A stretch of 6,565 nt of DNA, from positions 1-6,565 of the forward strand of contig JAAYUP010000098.1 in assembly GCA_012517635.1 (NCBI GenBank), read 5' to 3'. Below the pieces are notes generated by a model. The model made no database searches, was not told the origin of the DNA, and was given only the letters and a program-made list of their open reading frames with translations. The position numbers and the translations under genes were made by a program. This document shows, one piece after another, positions 1 through 5,828 of the stretch (positions are counted from its first letter, which is position 1; the number at the start of each line of letters is the position of its first letter). The stretch is from Candidatus Atribacter alterifermentans. Lineage in GTDB: Bacteria; Atribacterota; Atribacteria; Atribacterales; Atribacteraceae.

Positions 1-320
1 AAGATGGATATATCGATGATGAGTTTTTTATGAAAACGTATTTGGAAGGAAAAAGAAACAGTAACCCCCGTGGCTACTATGCCTATAAAATTGAACTGGA
101 AAGATTGGGTATTGAAAAAGATTTAATCGAACAGTTCCGATCAAATTACTTTCCACCTTCTGAAGAAGTGAAAGATGGAATCAAGCTCATTCAAAAATGG
201 TTTAAACAAGGTGAGACTTGCCGAGAACGAATGATCAACCGATTGACCCAAAAGGGGTTTAGTTTTGAAATTGCTGAATGGGCCTTTGCTCAATTTCAAG
301 CCAATCACCAAAATGAGTGA
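1..320 (+). CDS. recX: Regulatory protein RecX, C-terminal part (5' end outside window)
   Basis: RecX binds RecA and modulates its filaments on single-stranded DNA, limiting recombination and the SOS response. The frame is open from the first full codon at position 3 and starts with GYIDDEFF, the usual RecX lead-in GY(I/L)DDxxFA, so the ATG at 30 is an internal methionine and the gene enters from the left. Next come PRG and a helix reading ELERLGI, matching the family pattern RPRGxxxLxxELxxKGI. Near the end, RLTQKGFSFEIAEWAF matches the C-terminal repeat (L-xx-RGFS-xx-I). The visible part is about 105 residues, roughly the last two thirds of a typical protein of 150-270 residues. The stop is TGA at 318-320. 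RecX often follows recA, so recA may lie just upstream (inference). No convincing terminator follows. The family call is firm; the true start cannot be seen. Confidence 0.9.
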   Translation, partial: DGYIDDEFFMKTYLEGKRNSNPRGYYAYKIELERLGIEKDLIEQFRSNYFPPSEEVKDGIKLIQKWFKQGETCRERMINRLTQKGFSFEIAEWAFAQFQANHQNE

Positions 321-322
321 CC

Positions 323-351
323 TTGACTTGATCTTGACCCATCAGTAGAAT
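323..351 (+). promoter_or_regulatory. Candidate sigma-70-type promoter for rny
   Basis: TTGACT (323-328) and TAGAAT (346-351) are separated by 17 bases, each hexamer one mismatch from the consensus. It begins just after the recX stop codon and points toward rny. Transcription would start near position 358, giving a leader of about 160 bases before the rny ATG. This comes from pattern matching only; co-transcription from recX is also possible. Confidence 0.55.
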
Positions 352-363
352 AATTCCTATACA
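334..363 (+). promoter_or_regulatory. Second, overlapping promoter candidate for rny
   Basis: TTGACC (334-339), an 18-base spacer and TATACA (358-363) form a second, somewhat weaker promoter-like pair, offset by about 11 bases from the first. The two could be alternatives, or only the better-spaced upstream one may be active. The CTTGA pentamer occurs three times at 322-337, which creates the repeated -35-like hexamers. Confidence 0.35.
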
Positions 364-501
364 GTTTTTAACCTGACTATGATTAAGTACCAAAATTTTT
401 TTCATTGATAAATGAGAGGGGAAACTCGAAAAATCATTCAACATCGAATAGAATCAGTCAATATTTACCAGGCTTTTTTATTCGTACTTTGAAAATTGAA
501 T

Positions 502-510
502 AAGAGGTGA
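502..510 (+). promoter_or_regulatory. Shine-Dalgarno site that sets the rny start at ATG 519
   Basis: AAGAGGTGA lies 8 bases before the ATG at 519. The in-frame GTG at 507 falls inside this ribosome-binding site and has no good site of its own, so 519 is preferred over 507 as the start. Confidence 0.8.
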
Positions 511-518
511 ACGCACAA

Positions 519-2060
519 ATGTTGCTTGTATATATATTAATAGGTATTGTGGTTGGAGTCGGTTTAGGATTTAAAGCAGGAATGTCTTTTCAAATAAAAC
601 AATTACAACGGAAAAAGGAAGATGTCGAGCAAAAAATCCAAGAAATGATTCAGGATGCTAATCGTGAAGCCGAAACCATTAAAAAAGAAGCTTTACTGAG
701 CTCCAAAGAGCAAATTCTAAGAGAAAAACAAATCTTAGAAGAAGAAATCAAGAAGAAAAGAAAAGACTTACAGGGTTTTGAAGCTCGTTTGTTAAGAAGA
801 GAGGAAATGTTAGAAAGAAGAAACGACCAAATCGAAAAAAGAGAAGATCATCTTCAAAAAATTCAAGAAGTTGCCGAAAAAACTTTGAAAGAAGTCGAAG
901 AAATGAAAGCAAAAGAAGTCGAAGAGCTAGCTCGAATTGCCGGATTAACCATTGAAGATGCTCGTGATGAATTGTTGGATCGTTTAGAAAAAACCCTGAC
1001 TTTTGAAACTGCTTTAAAAATTAAAGAAGCAGAAGAAAATGCCAAAAAAGAAGCAGAAAAGAACGCTCGTAATATTGTTGTACAAGCCGTTCAACGATAT
1101 GCTGCAGAATATACGGCAGAAAACACCGTTTCTATTGTTAGTTTACCAAACGATGATATGAAAGGGCGTATAATCGGCCGAGAAGGAAGGAATATTCGGA
1201 CCTTTGAAATGATGACCGGAGTAGACCTCATTATTGATGATACTCCCGAAGCAGTTATCATATCATCCTTTGACCCCATCCGTCGTGAGATCGCACGGAT
1301 CGCCTTAGAAAAATTGATCTTAGATGGTCGTATCCACCCAGCGCGGATCGAAGAACTTATTGAACGAGCAAAAACCCAGGTTGAAGAAAAAATAATCCAA
1401 GAGGGTGAGCAGGCTCTCTTTGACACAGGAATAAAAAATGTCAATTCTGACCTGGTAAAGCTTTTAGGAAAGCTTTATTATCGAACCAGTTATGGGCAAA
1501 ATGTACTCCAACATTCCAAAGAGGTGACTCATTTTGCCGGAATTATGGCTTCCGAGCTTGGATTGAATGTTAATTTAGCTAAAAGAGCTGGTTTACTTCA
1601 CGATATTGGAAAAGCTCTCGACCATGAAATCGAAGGACCTCATGCTAAAATCGGAGCTGAATTAGCAGAACGATATGGTGAAAAGTGGGAAATCATTCAT
1701 GCTATCGAAGCACACCATAATGATATAGAACCACAAACCATCGAAGCTGTTTTGATTCAAGCTGCCGACGCAATATCAGCCTCACGACCGGGTGCCCGTC
1801 GAGAAAGCTTAGAAACATATATTAAAAGGTTAGAACAGCTGGAAAAAATATCGAATTCTTTTGATGGTGTTGAAAAGTCCTACGCTATTCAAGCTGGTCG
1901 AGAAGTTCGAATTATTGTCAAACCTGAAAAAGTAGATGATGCTCTTTCAGCAAAATTAGCTTATGATATCGTTAAAAAAATCGAAAAAGAACTTGAATAC
2001 CCAGGTCAAATTAAAGTAACTGTCATTCGTGAGACCCGAGCTGTAGAATATGCCAAGTAG
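519..2060 (+). CDS. rny: Ribonuclease Y (membrane-anchored mRNA endonuclease)
   Basis: RNase Y makes the initiating endonucleolytic cuts in mRNA decay and is tethered to the inner face of the cytoplasmic membrane. From the ATG at 519 the protein has 513 residues, the usual family length. Visible parts in order: an N-terminal membrane helix (about residues 2-18, LLVYILIGIVVGVGLG); a long, charged Glu/Lys-rich coiled coil (about 25-200); a KH RNA-binding domain with GRIIGREGRN at about 216-225; and an HD domain with H332, the HD pair H361-D362 in LLHDIGKA, H394, the H399-H400 pair and D417 in AADAIS. All expected metal-binding positions are present, so it should be active. The C-terminal segment reads GREVRIIVKPE and ends in KVTVIRETRAVEYAK, as is usual. 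It has its own promoter candidates and a strong ribosome-binding site. ymdB follows after 12 bases. This is one of the surest calls here. Confidence 0.98.
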   Translation: MLLVYILIGIVVGVGLGFKAGMSFQIKQLQRKKEDVEQKIQEMIQDANREAETIKKEALLSSKEQILREKQILEEEIKKKRKDLQGFEARLLRREEMLERRNDQIEKREDHLQKIQEVAEKTLKEVEEMKAKEVEELARIAGLTIEDARDELLDRLEKTLTFETALKIKEAEENAKKEAEKNARNIVVQAVQRYAAEYTAENTVSIVSLPNDDMKGRIIGREGRNIRTFEMMTGVDLIIDDTPEAVIISSFDPIRREIARIALEKLILDGRIHPARIEELIERAKTQVEEKIIQEGEQALFDTGIKNVNSDLVKLLGKLYYRTSYGQNVLQHSKEVTHFAGIMASELGLNVNLAKRAGLLHDIGKALDHEIEGPHAKIGAELAERYGEKWEIIHAIEAHHNDIEPQTIEAVLIQAADAISASRPGARRESLETYIKRLEQLEKISNSFDGVEKSYAIQAGREVRIIVKPEKVDDALSAKLAYDIVKKIEKELEYPGQIKVTVIRETRAVEYAK

Positions 2061-2065
2061 GAGGA
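2059..2065 (+). promoter_or_regulatory. Shine-Dalgarno site of ymdB, overlapping the rny stop codon
   Basis: AGGAGGA begins inside the TAG stop of rny and lies 7 bases before the TTG at 2073. This supports TTG as the start. A nearby ATG at 2066 is in another frame and abuts the site. The arrangement suggests that ribosomes finishing rny can re-initiate on ymdB. Confidence 0.8.
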
Positions 2066-2072
2066 ATGCACC

Positions 2073-2846
2073 TTGAGGTTTCTTTTCATTGGAGATGTCA
2101 TCGGAAAACCGGGTCGTAAAATTGTTGAAGAAAAAGTTAAAACGATTAAAAAAACTCAGAATATCGATGCGGTCATTGTCAATGGTGAAAATTCAGCTGG
2201 AGGTCTGGGTATCACCCCAGAAACAACCGAAGAGCTCCTTGGATATGGTATTGACGTGATTACCACTGGTAACCACGTCTGGGATAAAAAAGAAATTCTT
2301 CCTTATATTAGTAGTCAATTTAGGTTGTTACGTCCTTTGAATTATCCCCCTGGTGTTCCAGGAAATGGATCAGTCATTCTTAAATACCACCAGAATAAAT
2401 GGGCAGTCATTAACTTAAGCGGTCGGGTATTTATGTCACCACTGGATTGTCCGTTTCAAACCATTGATAAAGAATTAGAAATAATAAAAAAAGAAACAAA
2501 GATCATACTTATCGATTTTCATGCCGAAGCAACATCAGAAAAAATCGCTTTTGGATGGTATTGTGATGGCCGAGTATCTTGTGTCGTTGGAACCCATACC
2601 CATGTTGTTACCGCCGATGAAAAAATACTTCCTGGGGGCACTGCCTACATCACTGACATCGGTATGACTGGAGCTCATCATTCGGTGATCGGCATTGAAA
2701 CCAAGCAAATCTTGAGTCGCTTTTTAACTCAAATACCAGTTCGATACGCTGTTGCCAAAGAAAATGTCATTCTGAATGGGGTTATTGTAGAAGTTGATGA
2801 TCAAACTGGAAAGTCAGTTTCAATTGAACGATTCAGTTTGAGTTGA
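2073..2846 (+). CDS. ymdB: YmdB-family metallophosphoesterase (cyclic nucleotide phosphodiesterase)
   Basis: This belongs to the YmdB/TIGR00282 branch of calcineurin-like phosphoesterases. Bacillus YmdB hydrolyses 2',3'-cyclic and 3',5'-cyclic nucleotides and affects biofilm and motility decisions (established for that protein; inferred here). At 257 residues it is close to the usual 255-265. The metal site appears complete: D8 in FIGDVIGKPGR, E39-N40 in VNGENSAGG, N67-H68 in TTGNHVWDKKE, H150 in IDFHAEATSEK, and H175 and H177 in GTHTHVVTADE. The family signature ITDIGMTGAHHSVIG follows near residues 193-207. There is no signal peptide, so the protein should be cytosolic. The start is TTG, backed by a strong Shine-Dalgarno site; the first residues MRFLFIGDVIG match the family start. 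It lies 12 bases after rny, the conserved Firmicutes partnership, which suggests a shared transcript and a linked role in RNA turnover. Confidence 0.96.
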   Translation: MRFLFIGDVIGKPGRKIVEEKVKTIKKTQNIDAVIVNGENSAGGLGITPETTEELLGYGIDVITTGNHVWDKKEILPYISSQFRLLRPLNYPPGVPGNGSVILKYHQNKWAVINLSGRVFMSPLDCPFQTIDKELEIIKKETKIILIDFHAEATSEKIAFGWYCDGRVSCVVGTHTHVVTADEKILPGGTAYITDIGMTGAHHSVIGIETKQILSRFLTQIPVRYAVAKENVILNGVIVEVDDQTGKSVSIERFSLS

Positions 2847-2875
2847 AGTATTTTCAATTTTATTTAGACTTCAAC
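2842..2875 (+). repeat. Inverted repeat abutting the spoVS ribosome-binding site
   Basis: GTTGAAGT (2842-2849) and ACTTCAAC (2868-2875) are perfect 8-base inverted copies with an 18-base loop. The left arm covers the ymdB stop codon (TGA 2844-2846), and the right arm ends one base before AAGGAGG, the spoVS ribosome-binding site. A competing smaller stem, TTGAA (2843-2847) with TTCAA (2853-2857), is followed by TTTTATTT. The repeat is seen directly; any role in controlling spoVS is inference. Confidence 0.45.
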
Positions 2876-2882
2876 AAGGAGG
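2876..2882 (+). promoter_or_regulatory. Shine-Dalgarno site supporting the GTG start of spoVS
   Basis: AAGGAGG lies 10 bases before GTG 2893 but 19 before the in-frame ATG at 2902. Spacing and family alignment (SpoVS proteins begin MEILKVSAKS or similar) favour the GTG. A weaker AGGTGG at 2891-2896 could serve the ATG. Confidence 0.7.
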
Positions 2883-2892
2883 ACATTCATAG

Positions 2893-3159
2893 GTGGATGT
2901 AATGAAGGTATCTTCAAAATCAAATCCAAATTCAGTTGCAGGTGCTCTTTCTGGAATTATTCGAGAAAAGCAAATAGTCGAAATTCAAGCGGTAGGTGCC
3001 GGTGCTGTGAATCAAGCCATCAAAGCCATCTCTATTGCCCGGGGTTTCCTTGCGCCGAATGGAATTGACTTGGTCTGTATTCCAGCCTTCACCGATATCA
3101 GTATAGATGGTGAAGAAAGAACTGCTATTAAATTAATTGTAAAACCTTGGAATAAGTGA
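2893..3159 (+). CDS. spoVS: Stage V sporulation protein S (SpoVS) family, Alba-like small protein
   Basis: SpoVS is a small, highly conserved protein with an Alba-like fold. In Bacillus it is needed for normal progress through late sporulation, but its biochemical role is unclear, and homologues occur in many bacteria that do not sporulate. The 88 residues match the family from end to end: KVSSKSNPNSVAGAL near the start, EIQAVGAGAVNQAIKA in the middle, then IARGFLAPNGIDL and FTDISIDGEERTAIKLIV at the end. The GTG start gives MDVMKVSSKS, which aligns with MEILKVSAKS of Bacillus as I recall it. It lies 46 bases after ymdB, repeating the Bacillus order rny-ymdB-spoVS, and is followed at once by a long hairpin. 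It may share the rny transcript or be controlled by the inverted repeat in front of it. Its presence does not by itself show that this organism forms spores. Confidence 0.96.
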   Translation: MDVMKVSSKSNPNSVAGALSGIIREKQIVEIQAVGAGAVNQAIKAISIARGFLAPNGIDLVCIPAFTDISIDGEERTAIKLIVKPWNK

Positions 3160-3169
3160 GTCTCATTTT

Positions 3170-3222
3170 AAGAATAAAGCCTGTATCAAGGATACCATCT
3201 ATTGGATACAGGCTTTATTCTT
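3170..3222 (+). terminator. Long perfect hairpin after spoVS: probable terminator or attenuator ahead of miaB
   Basis: AAGAATAAAGCCTGTATC (3170-3187) is matched exactly by its reverse complement at 3205-3222, giving an 18-base-pair stem with a 17-base loop and a T-rich 3' arm running into TTTAG. It starts 10 bases after the spoVS stop and ends 26 bases before the miaB ATG. No clear promoter fits between it and miaB, so it may end most transcripts while letting some through. The stem is certain; its function is inferred. Confidence 0.75.
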
Positions 3223-3248
3223 TAGTAAAATGGTTAGAAGGTTGAATA

Positions 3249-4577
3249 ATGACGAACAAAACTTTTTTTATTGAATCGTATGGATGTCAGATGAACAAAA
3301 GCCGTAGCGAACATATTGCTCACGTTATGGTTCAAAATGGATATCACTTGATTGAAGATATAAAAAGAGCTGATATTCTATTATTTAATACCTGTGCCGT
3401 GCGGGAACACGCCTCGGAAAAAGCTATCAGTAATATTCAAAAAACTATTAAAGATCTCAATGAGATTTCACGATATCCAATCATTGTTATATTCGGTTGT
3501 TTGAGTCAATTCCTTAAAAACCGTCTCGCCCAAAGAATACCCGGAGCGCAAATCGTGATTGGAACATCGAACATCGAAAAAATTCCTCAATATCTTGAGG
3601 AACATCGAACAAACAAAAAGAAAATAGTGGATTTCAATCTTCAACCTTCTTCTCAGGTTTTTGATGAAACCGGTTATCTCCGTAGCTCTTCGCAAATTTT
3701 CGCTTTTTTACCCATTACCTATGGCTGTAGTAATTTTTGTAGTTATTGTGTCGTCCCTTATACAACCGGTCCTCAGAGAAGCAAACCATTCATCACTATC
3801 TTAAAGGAGATCGAGAAAATCATTCAAGATGGGTACAAAGAAATCATCCTTTTAGGCCAAAATGTGAATAGTTATGGACTCGATTTTGGGTTAAAAAATG
3901 GCTTTGAATTTCTTTTGCAAGCCATCGATGAAAATTTTCGAGGCTCACCAATCTGGATTCGTTTTTTAACCTCTCATCCCAAAGACATGCGAACATCTAT
4001 AGTTGATTTCATTAAAAATTCATCTTTAATGACTCATTATTTCCATTTGCCTATTCAATCTGGATCAGATGATATTTTGGCTGCCATGAATCGGGGTTAT
4101 ACCCGTGATCATTATCTGGGATTAGTAAAATATATCCGAAAAACGTTACCTGATTCAGGAATTGGAACTGACATTATTGTTGGTTTTCCAGGAGAAACTG
4201 AAACAGATTTTTTGGATACTCTTCGCCTCGTCCAAGAGGCACAATTTGAACAAGCATTCACTTATATTTATTCTTCTCGTTCAGGAACAGCTGCTGACCA
4301 GCTTCCTGATCATCTTCCCTTGGCGGAAAAGAAAAAGCGGCTTCAAGTACTCAATCAAACTCTTTCTGATATTCATCAAAAAAAATTAATGACCTGGATT
4401 GGGAAAAAAGTGAAAATTATGATTGATCAAATTGAAGGACTGAGTGCTTCAGGAAGGATGACCAATAACCAAAGAATCTTTCTTTCTAATTCAAATTTTT
4501 TTCTTGGACAAGTCATCACCGTTTTAGTGAGAAAATCTTTAAAGGGAAAACTTTATGGAGAACTGGTTTTTCCCTGA
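3249..4577 (+). CDS. miaB: tRNA-2-methylthio-N6-dimethylallyladenosine synthase MiaB
   Basis: MiaB is a radical-SAM methylthiotransferase that adds the 2-methylthio group to i6A37 in tRNAs reading UNN codons, using two iron-sulphur clusters. At 442 residues it has the usual length. The N-terminal UPF0004 domain carries the three cluster cysteines C13 (YGCQMN), C49 (NTCAVREHASEK) and C84 (FGCLSQ). The radical-SAM motif CxxxCxxC is C160, C164 and C167 in ITYGCSNFCSYCVVPY. HLPIQSGSD (266-274) and GTDIIVGFPGET (306-317) are typical of the family, and a TRAM-like domain occupies about 380-442. NTCAVREHA favours MiaB over RimO or MtaB. Oddities: CQMN is followed by KSRSE rather than the usual DSE ending, and the common PYTRGRERSRP reads PYTTGPQRSKP. 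The ATG at 3249 has AGAAGG 7 bases upstream. The end overlaps miaA, which encodes the preceding step of the pathway. Confidence 0.95.
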   Translation: MTNKTFFIESYGCQMNKSRSEHIAHVMVQNGYHLIEDIKRADILLFNTCAVREHASEKAISNIQKTIKDLNEISRYPIIVIFGCLSQFLKNRLAQRIPGAQIVIGTSNIEKIPQYLEEHRTNKKKIVDFNLQPSSQVFDETGYLRSSSQIFAFLPITYGCSNFCSYCVVPYTTGPQRSKPFITILKEIEKIIQDGYKEIILLGQNVNSYGLDFGLKNGFEFLLQAIDENFRGSPIWIRFLTSHPKDMRTSIVDFIKNSSLMTHYFHLPIQSGSDDILAAMNRGYTRDHYLGLVKYIRKTLPDSGIGTDIIVGFPGETETDFLDTLRLVQEAQFEQAFTYIYSSRSGTAADQLPDHLPLAEKKKRLQVLNQTLSDIHQKKLMTWIGKKVKIMIDQIEGLSASGRMTNNQRIFLSNSNFFLGQVITVLVRKSLKGKLYGELVFP

Positions 4578-5523
4578 TACGACCCATCTTAAACCAATCC
4601 TTTGTTTAGTTGGTCCAACCGCCAGCGGGAAAACTGAACTGTCTATCATGCTCGCCCAGAAATTTGGGAAATCCGAATTGATATATGCCGATTCGATGGC
4701 AATTTATAAATATCTCAATATAGGTACTGCCAAACCGACAAAAGAGCAAAGAAGTCTTATTCCTCATCATCTCATTGATCTCCTTGAACCAGACCAAATC
4801 TGGAGCGCTTTTCGTTTTCGAGTCGAAGCCTTCCGTTGTATTTTTGAATGCTTCAAAAGACATGCATTTCCCATTATCGTTGGGGGGACTGGTTTTTACT
4901 TAAAAAGTTTATATCAACCTTTCGTTGCTCAAGGAAGCCCTAGTCATCACCGATTGCGGCTTATTTTGGAAAGATATTCCAATTCTCAACTTTTTGCCAA
5001 TCTAGTAGCTATTGACCCTCCGCGTGCTTTTCAAATTGGGAAAAACGATCGAAAACGGTTGATTCGTGCCCTCGAAATATATCATCAAACCGGTAAACCA
5101 CCAACGACATTTAAAAAAAAGACGCCCATGAGCAGAAATCCCTTTCAGTTTATCTTGATCGGACTTGAGTATGAGAGAGAAGACCTCAAAAAAAGAATTT
5201 TTGAAAGAACTCAATCCATGATAAAGCAGGGTCTCATCCAAGAAACTCAAGACATTCTTTTAAAAGGTTTTTCACCTAAAATACCTGCTCTAAAAAATTT
5301 TACCTATATACCAGTGATCCATTACTTACAAGGCGTGTTAACGTTTCAACAAATGGAAAAACAAATTACAATTGGAACTTTTCAATATTTAAAAAGACAA
5401 TCAACTTGGTTTCGAAAAGCTCCAGTTTATTGGATTTCTACTAAAGGAAAAAATTTCGATATAATAAGTGATGAAATTATACAATATTATTTTATGAATG
5501 TTCAAAGGAGGTCGGTTTTATGA
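4555..5523 (+). CDS. miaA: tRNA dimethylallyltransferase MiaA, divergent
   Basis: MiaA transfers the dimethylallyl group from DMAPP to N6 of A37 in tRNA, producing the substrate of MiaB. The 322 residues are near the usual 300-320. Visible are the P-loop GPTASGKT (20-27), D46 in ADSMAIY (the presumed catalytic Asp), IGTAKPT (56-62), PHHLIDLLEP (70-79), the IIVGGTGFYLKSL motif (107-119), NDRKRLIRALEIYHQTGKP (164-182), R214 in KKRIFER, and KRQSTWFR (280-287). Several usually strict motifs are altered: IHPND reads IGKND, the GYKE or GYRQ motif reads TYIP (250-253), and the Arg of TRxxAKRQ is Phe (TFQYLKRQ). It could therefore have altered activity, although the core is intact. The ATG at 4555 lies inside the last codons of miaB and has AAAGGG 8 bases upstream, so translational coupling is likely. 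Its last codons carry the ribosome-binding site of the next gene. Confidence 0.93.
   Translation: MENWFFPDTTHLKPILCLVGPTASGKTELSIMLAQKFGKSELIYADSMAIYKYLNIGTAKPTKEQRSLIPHHLIDLLEPDQIWSAFRFRVEAFRCIFECFKRHAFPIIVGGTGFYLKSLYQPFVAQGSPSHHRLRLILERYSNSQLFANLVAIDPPRAFQIGKNDRKRLIRALEIYHQTGKPPTTFKKKTPMSRNPFQFILIGLEYEREDLKKRIFERTQSMIKQGLIQETQDILLKGFSPKIPALKNFTYIPVIHYLQGVLTFQQMEKQITIGTFQYLKRQSTWFRKAPVYWISTKGKNFDIISDEIIQYYFMNVQRRSVL
5504..5512 (+). promoter_or_regulatory. Strong Shine-Dalgarno site of the DUF1844 gene, inside miaA
   Basis: AAAGGAGGT lies within the last codons of miaA, 7 bases before the ATG at 5520. It is the strongest such site in the window and fixes the start at the ATGA overlap with miaA. 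Confidence 0.85.
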
Positions 5524-5828
5524 ATGAAAAAAACCAAGAAAAGTTACCACCACAAAAAATTACTGACTTAGGATATTACTTTTTAAATGTTTTACAGGCA
5601 AAAGCCTGGCAATATTTAGGATTGTTGGTGCATCCTGAAAACGGTGAAACTTTTATTGATTTAAAGGAAGCTCGTCATGCCATCGATCTCTTTGAATTGA
5701 TTTTTAATAATTTGAAGAATGATTTTTCTCCATCAATTCAAAAAGAAATGGAAATGAATCTGACGAATTTACAACTGAATTATGTTGAAAAAGTGAAAAA
5801 AGAAGAGCAAGAAAGCGAGAAGAAATAA
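5520..5828 (+). CDS. DUF1844 family protein of unknown function
   Basis: This 102-residue soluble protein resembles the DUF1844 family, whose members are short, predicted helical and of unknown function. The visible family pattern is: FLNVLQAKAWQYLGL (21-35, matching a SLAxxAxxxLG-like helix), P39 and NGE (41-43) in HPENGETFIDL, then ARHAIDLFELIF (51-62), and a last helix ending in LQLNYVEKV (84-92). A charged Lys/Glu tail follows. There is no signal peptide, membrane segment or cysteine. The ATG overlaps the miaA stop (ATGA), and a very strong Shine-Dalgarno site precedes it, so it is probably co-translated with miaA and made at a higher level. The context is tRNA modification and, across the gap, the ribosomal GTPase HflX, which hints at an RNA- or translation-related role (inference only). 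In many Firmicutes hfq lies after miaA, but this protein shows no Sm-like pattern. The family assignment is from memory of the motif. Confidence 0.8.
   Translation: MNEKNQEKLPPQKITDLGYYFLNVLQAKAWQYLGLLVHPENGETFIDLKEARHAIDLFELIFNNLKNDFSPSIQKEMEMNLTNLQLNYVEKVKKEEQESEKK

Noticed and set aside
30..32. ATG as the start of the first gene
   Set aside because: The frame is open to the left edge and the preceding codons encode GYIDDEFF, a conserved RecX segment, so this is an internal methionine.
259..444. 61-codon reading frame on the - strand across the recX end and the following gap
   Set aside because: No recognisable motif; it overlaps recX antisense and the promoter region, and no good ribosome-binding site was noted.
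507..509. GTG as the rny start
   Set aside because: It lies within the Shine-Dalgarno sequence AAGAGGTGA that serves the ATG at 519.
888..925. Direct repeat AAAGAAGTCGAAGA at 888-901 and 912-925
   Set aside because: It encodes KEVEE twice, 8 residues apart, within the RNase Y coiled coil; explained by low-complexity helix coding.
863..1444. Two - strand frames (863-1045 and 1091-1444) inside rny
   Set aside because: Serine-rich antisense shadows of the Glu/Lys-rich rny coding sequence; rny is intact and clearly the real gene.
3202..3231. TTGGAT - 18 bases - TAAAAT as a promoter for miaB
   Set aside because: The -35 overlaps the long hairpin, and a start near 3238 would cut into the miaB ribosome-binding site, so it is unlikely to be the main promoter.
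3468..5250. Frames at 3468-3695 (-), 4162-4389 (+), 4606-4863 (-) and 5002-5250 (-) inside miaB and miaA
   Set aside because: All lie within intact, recognisable genes and show no family pattern of their own.
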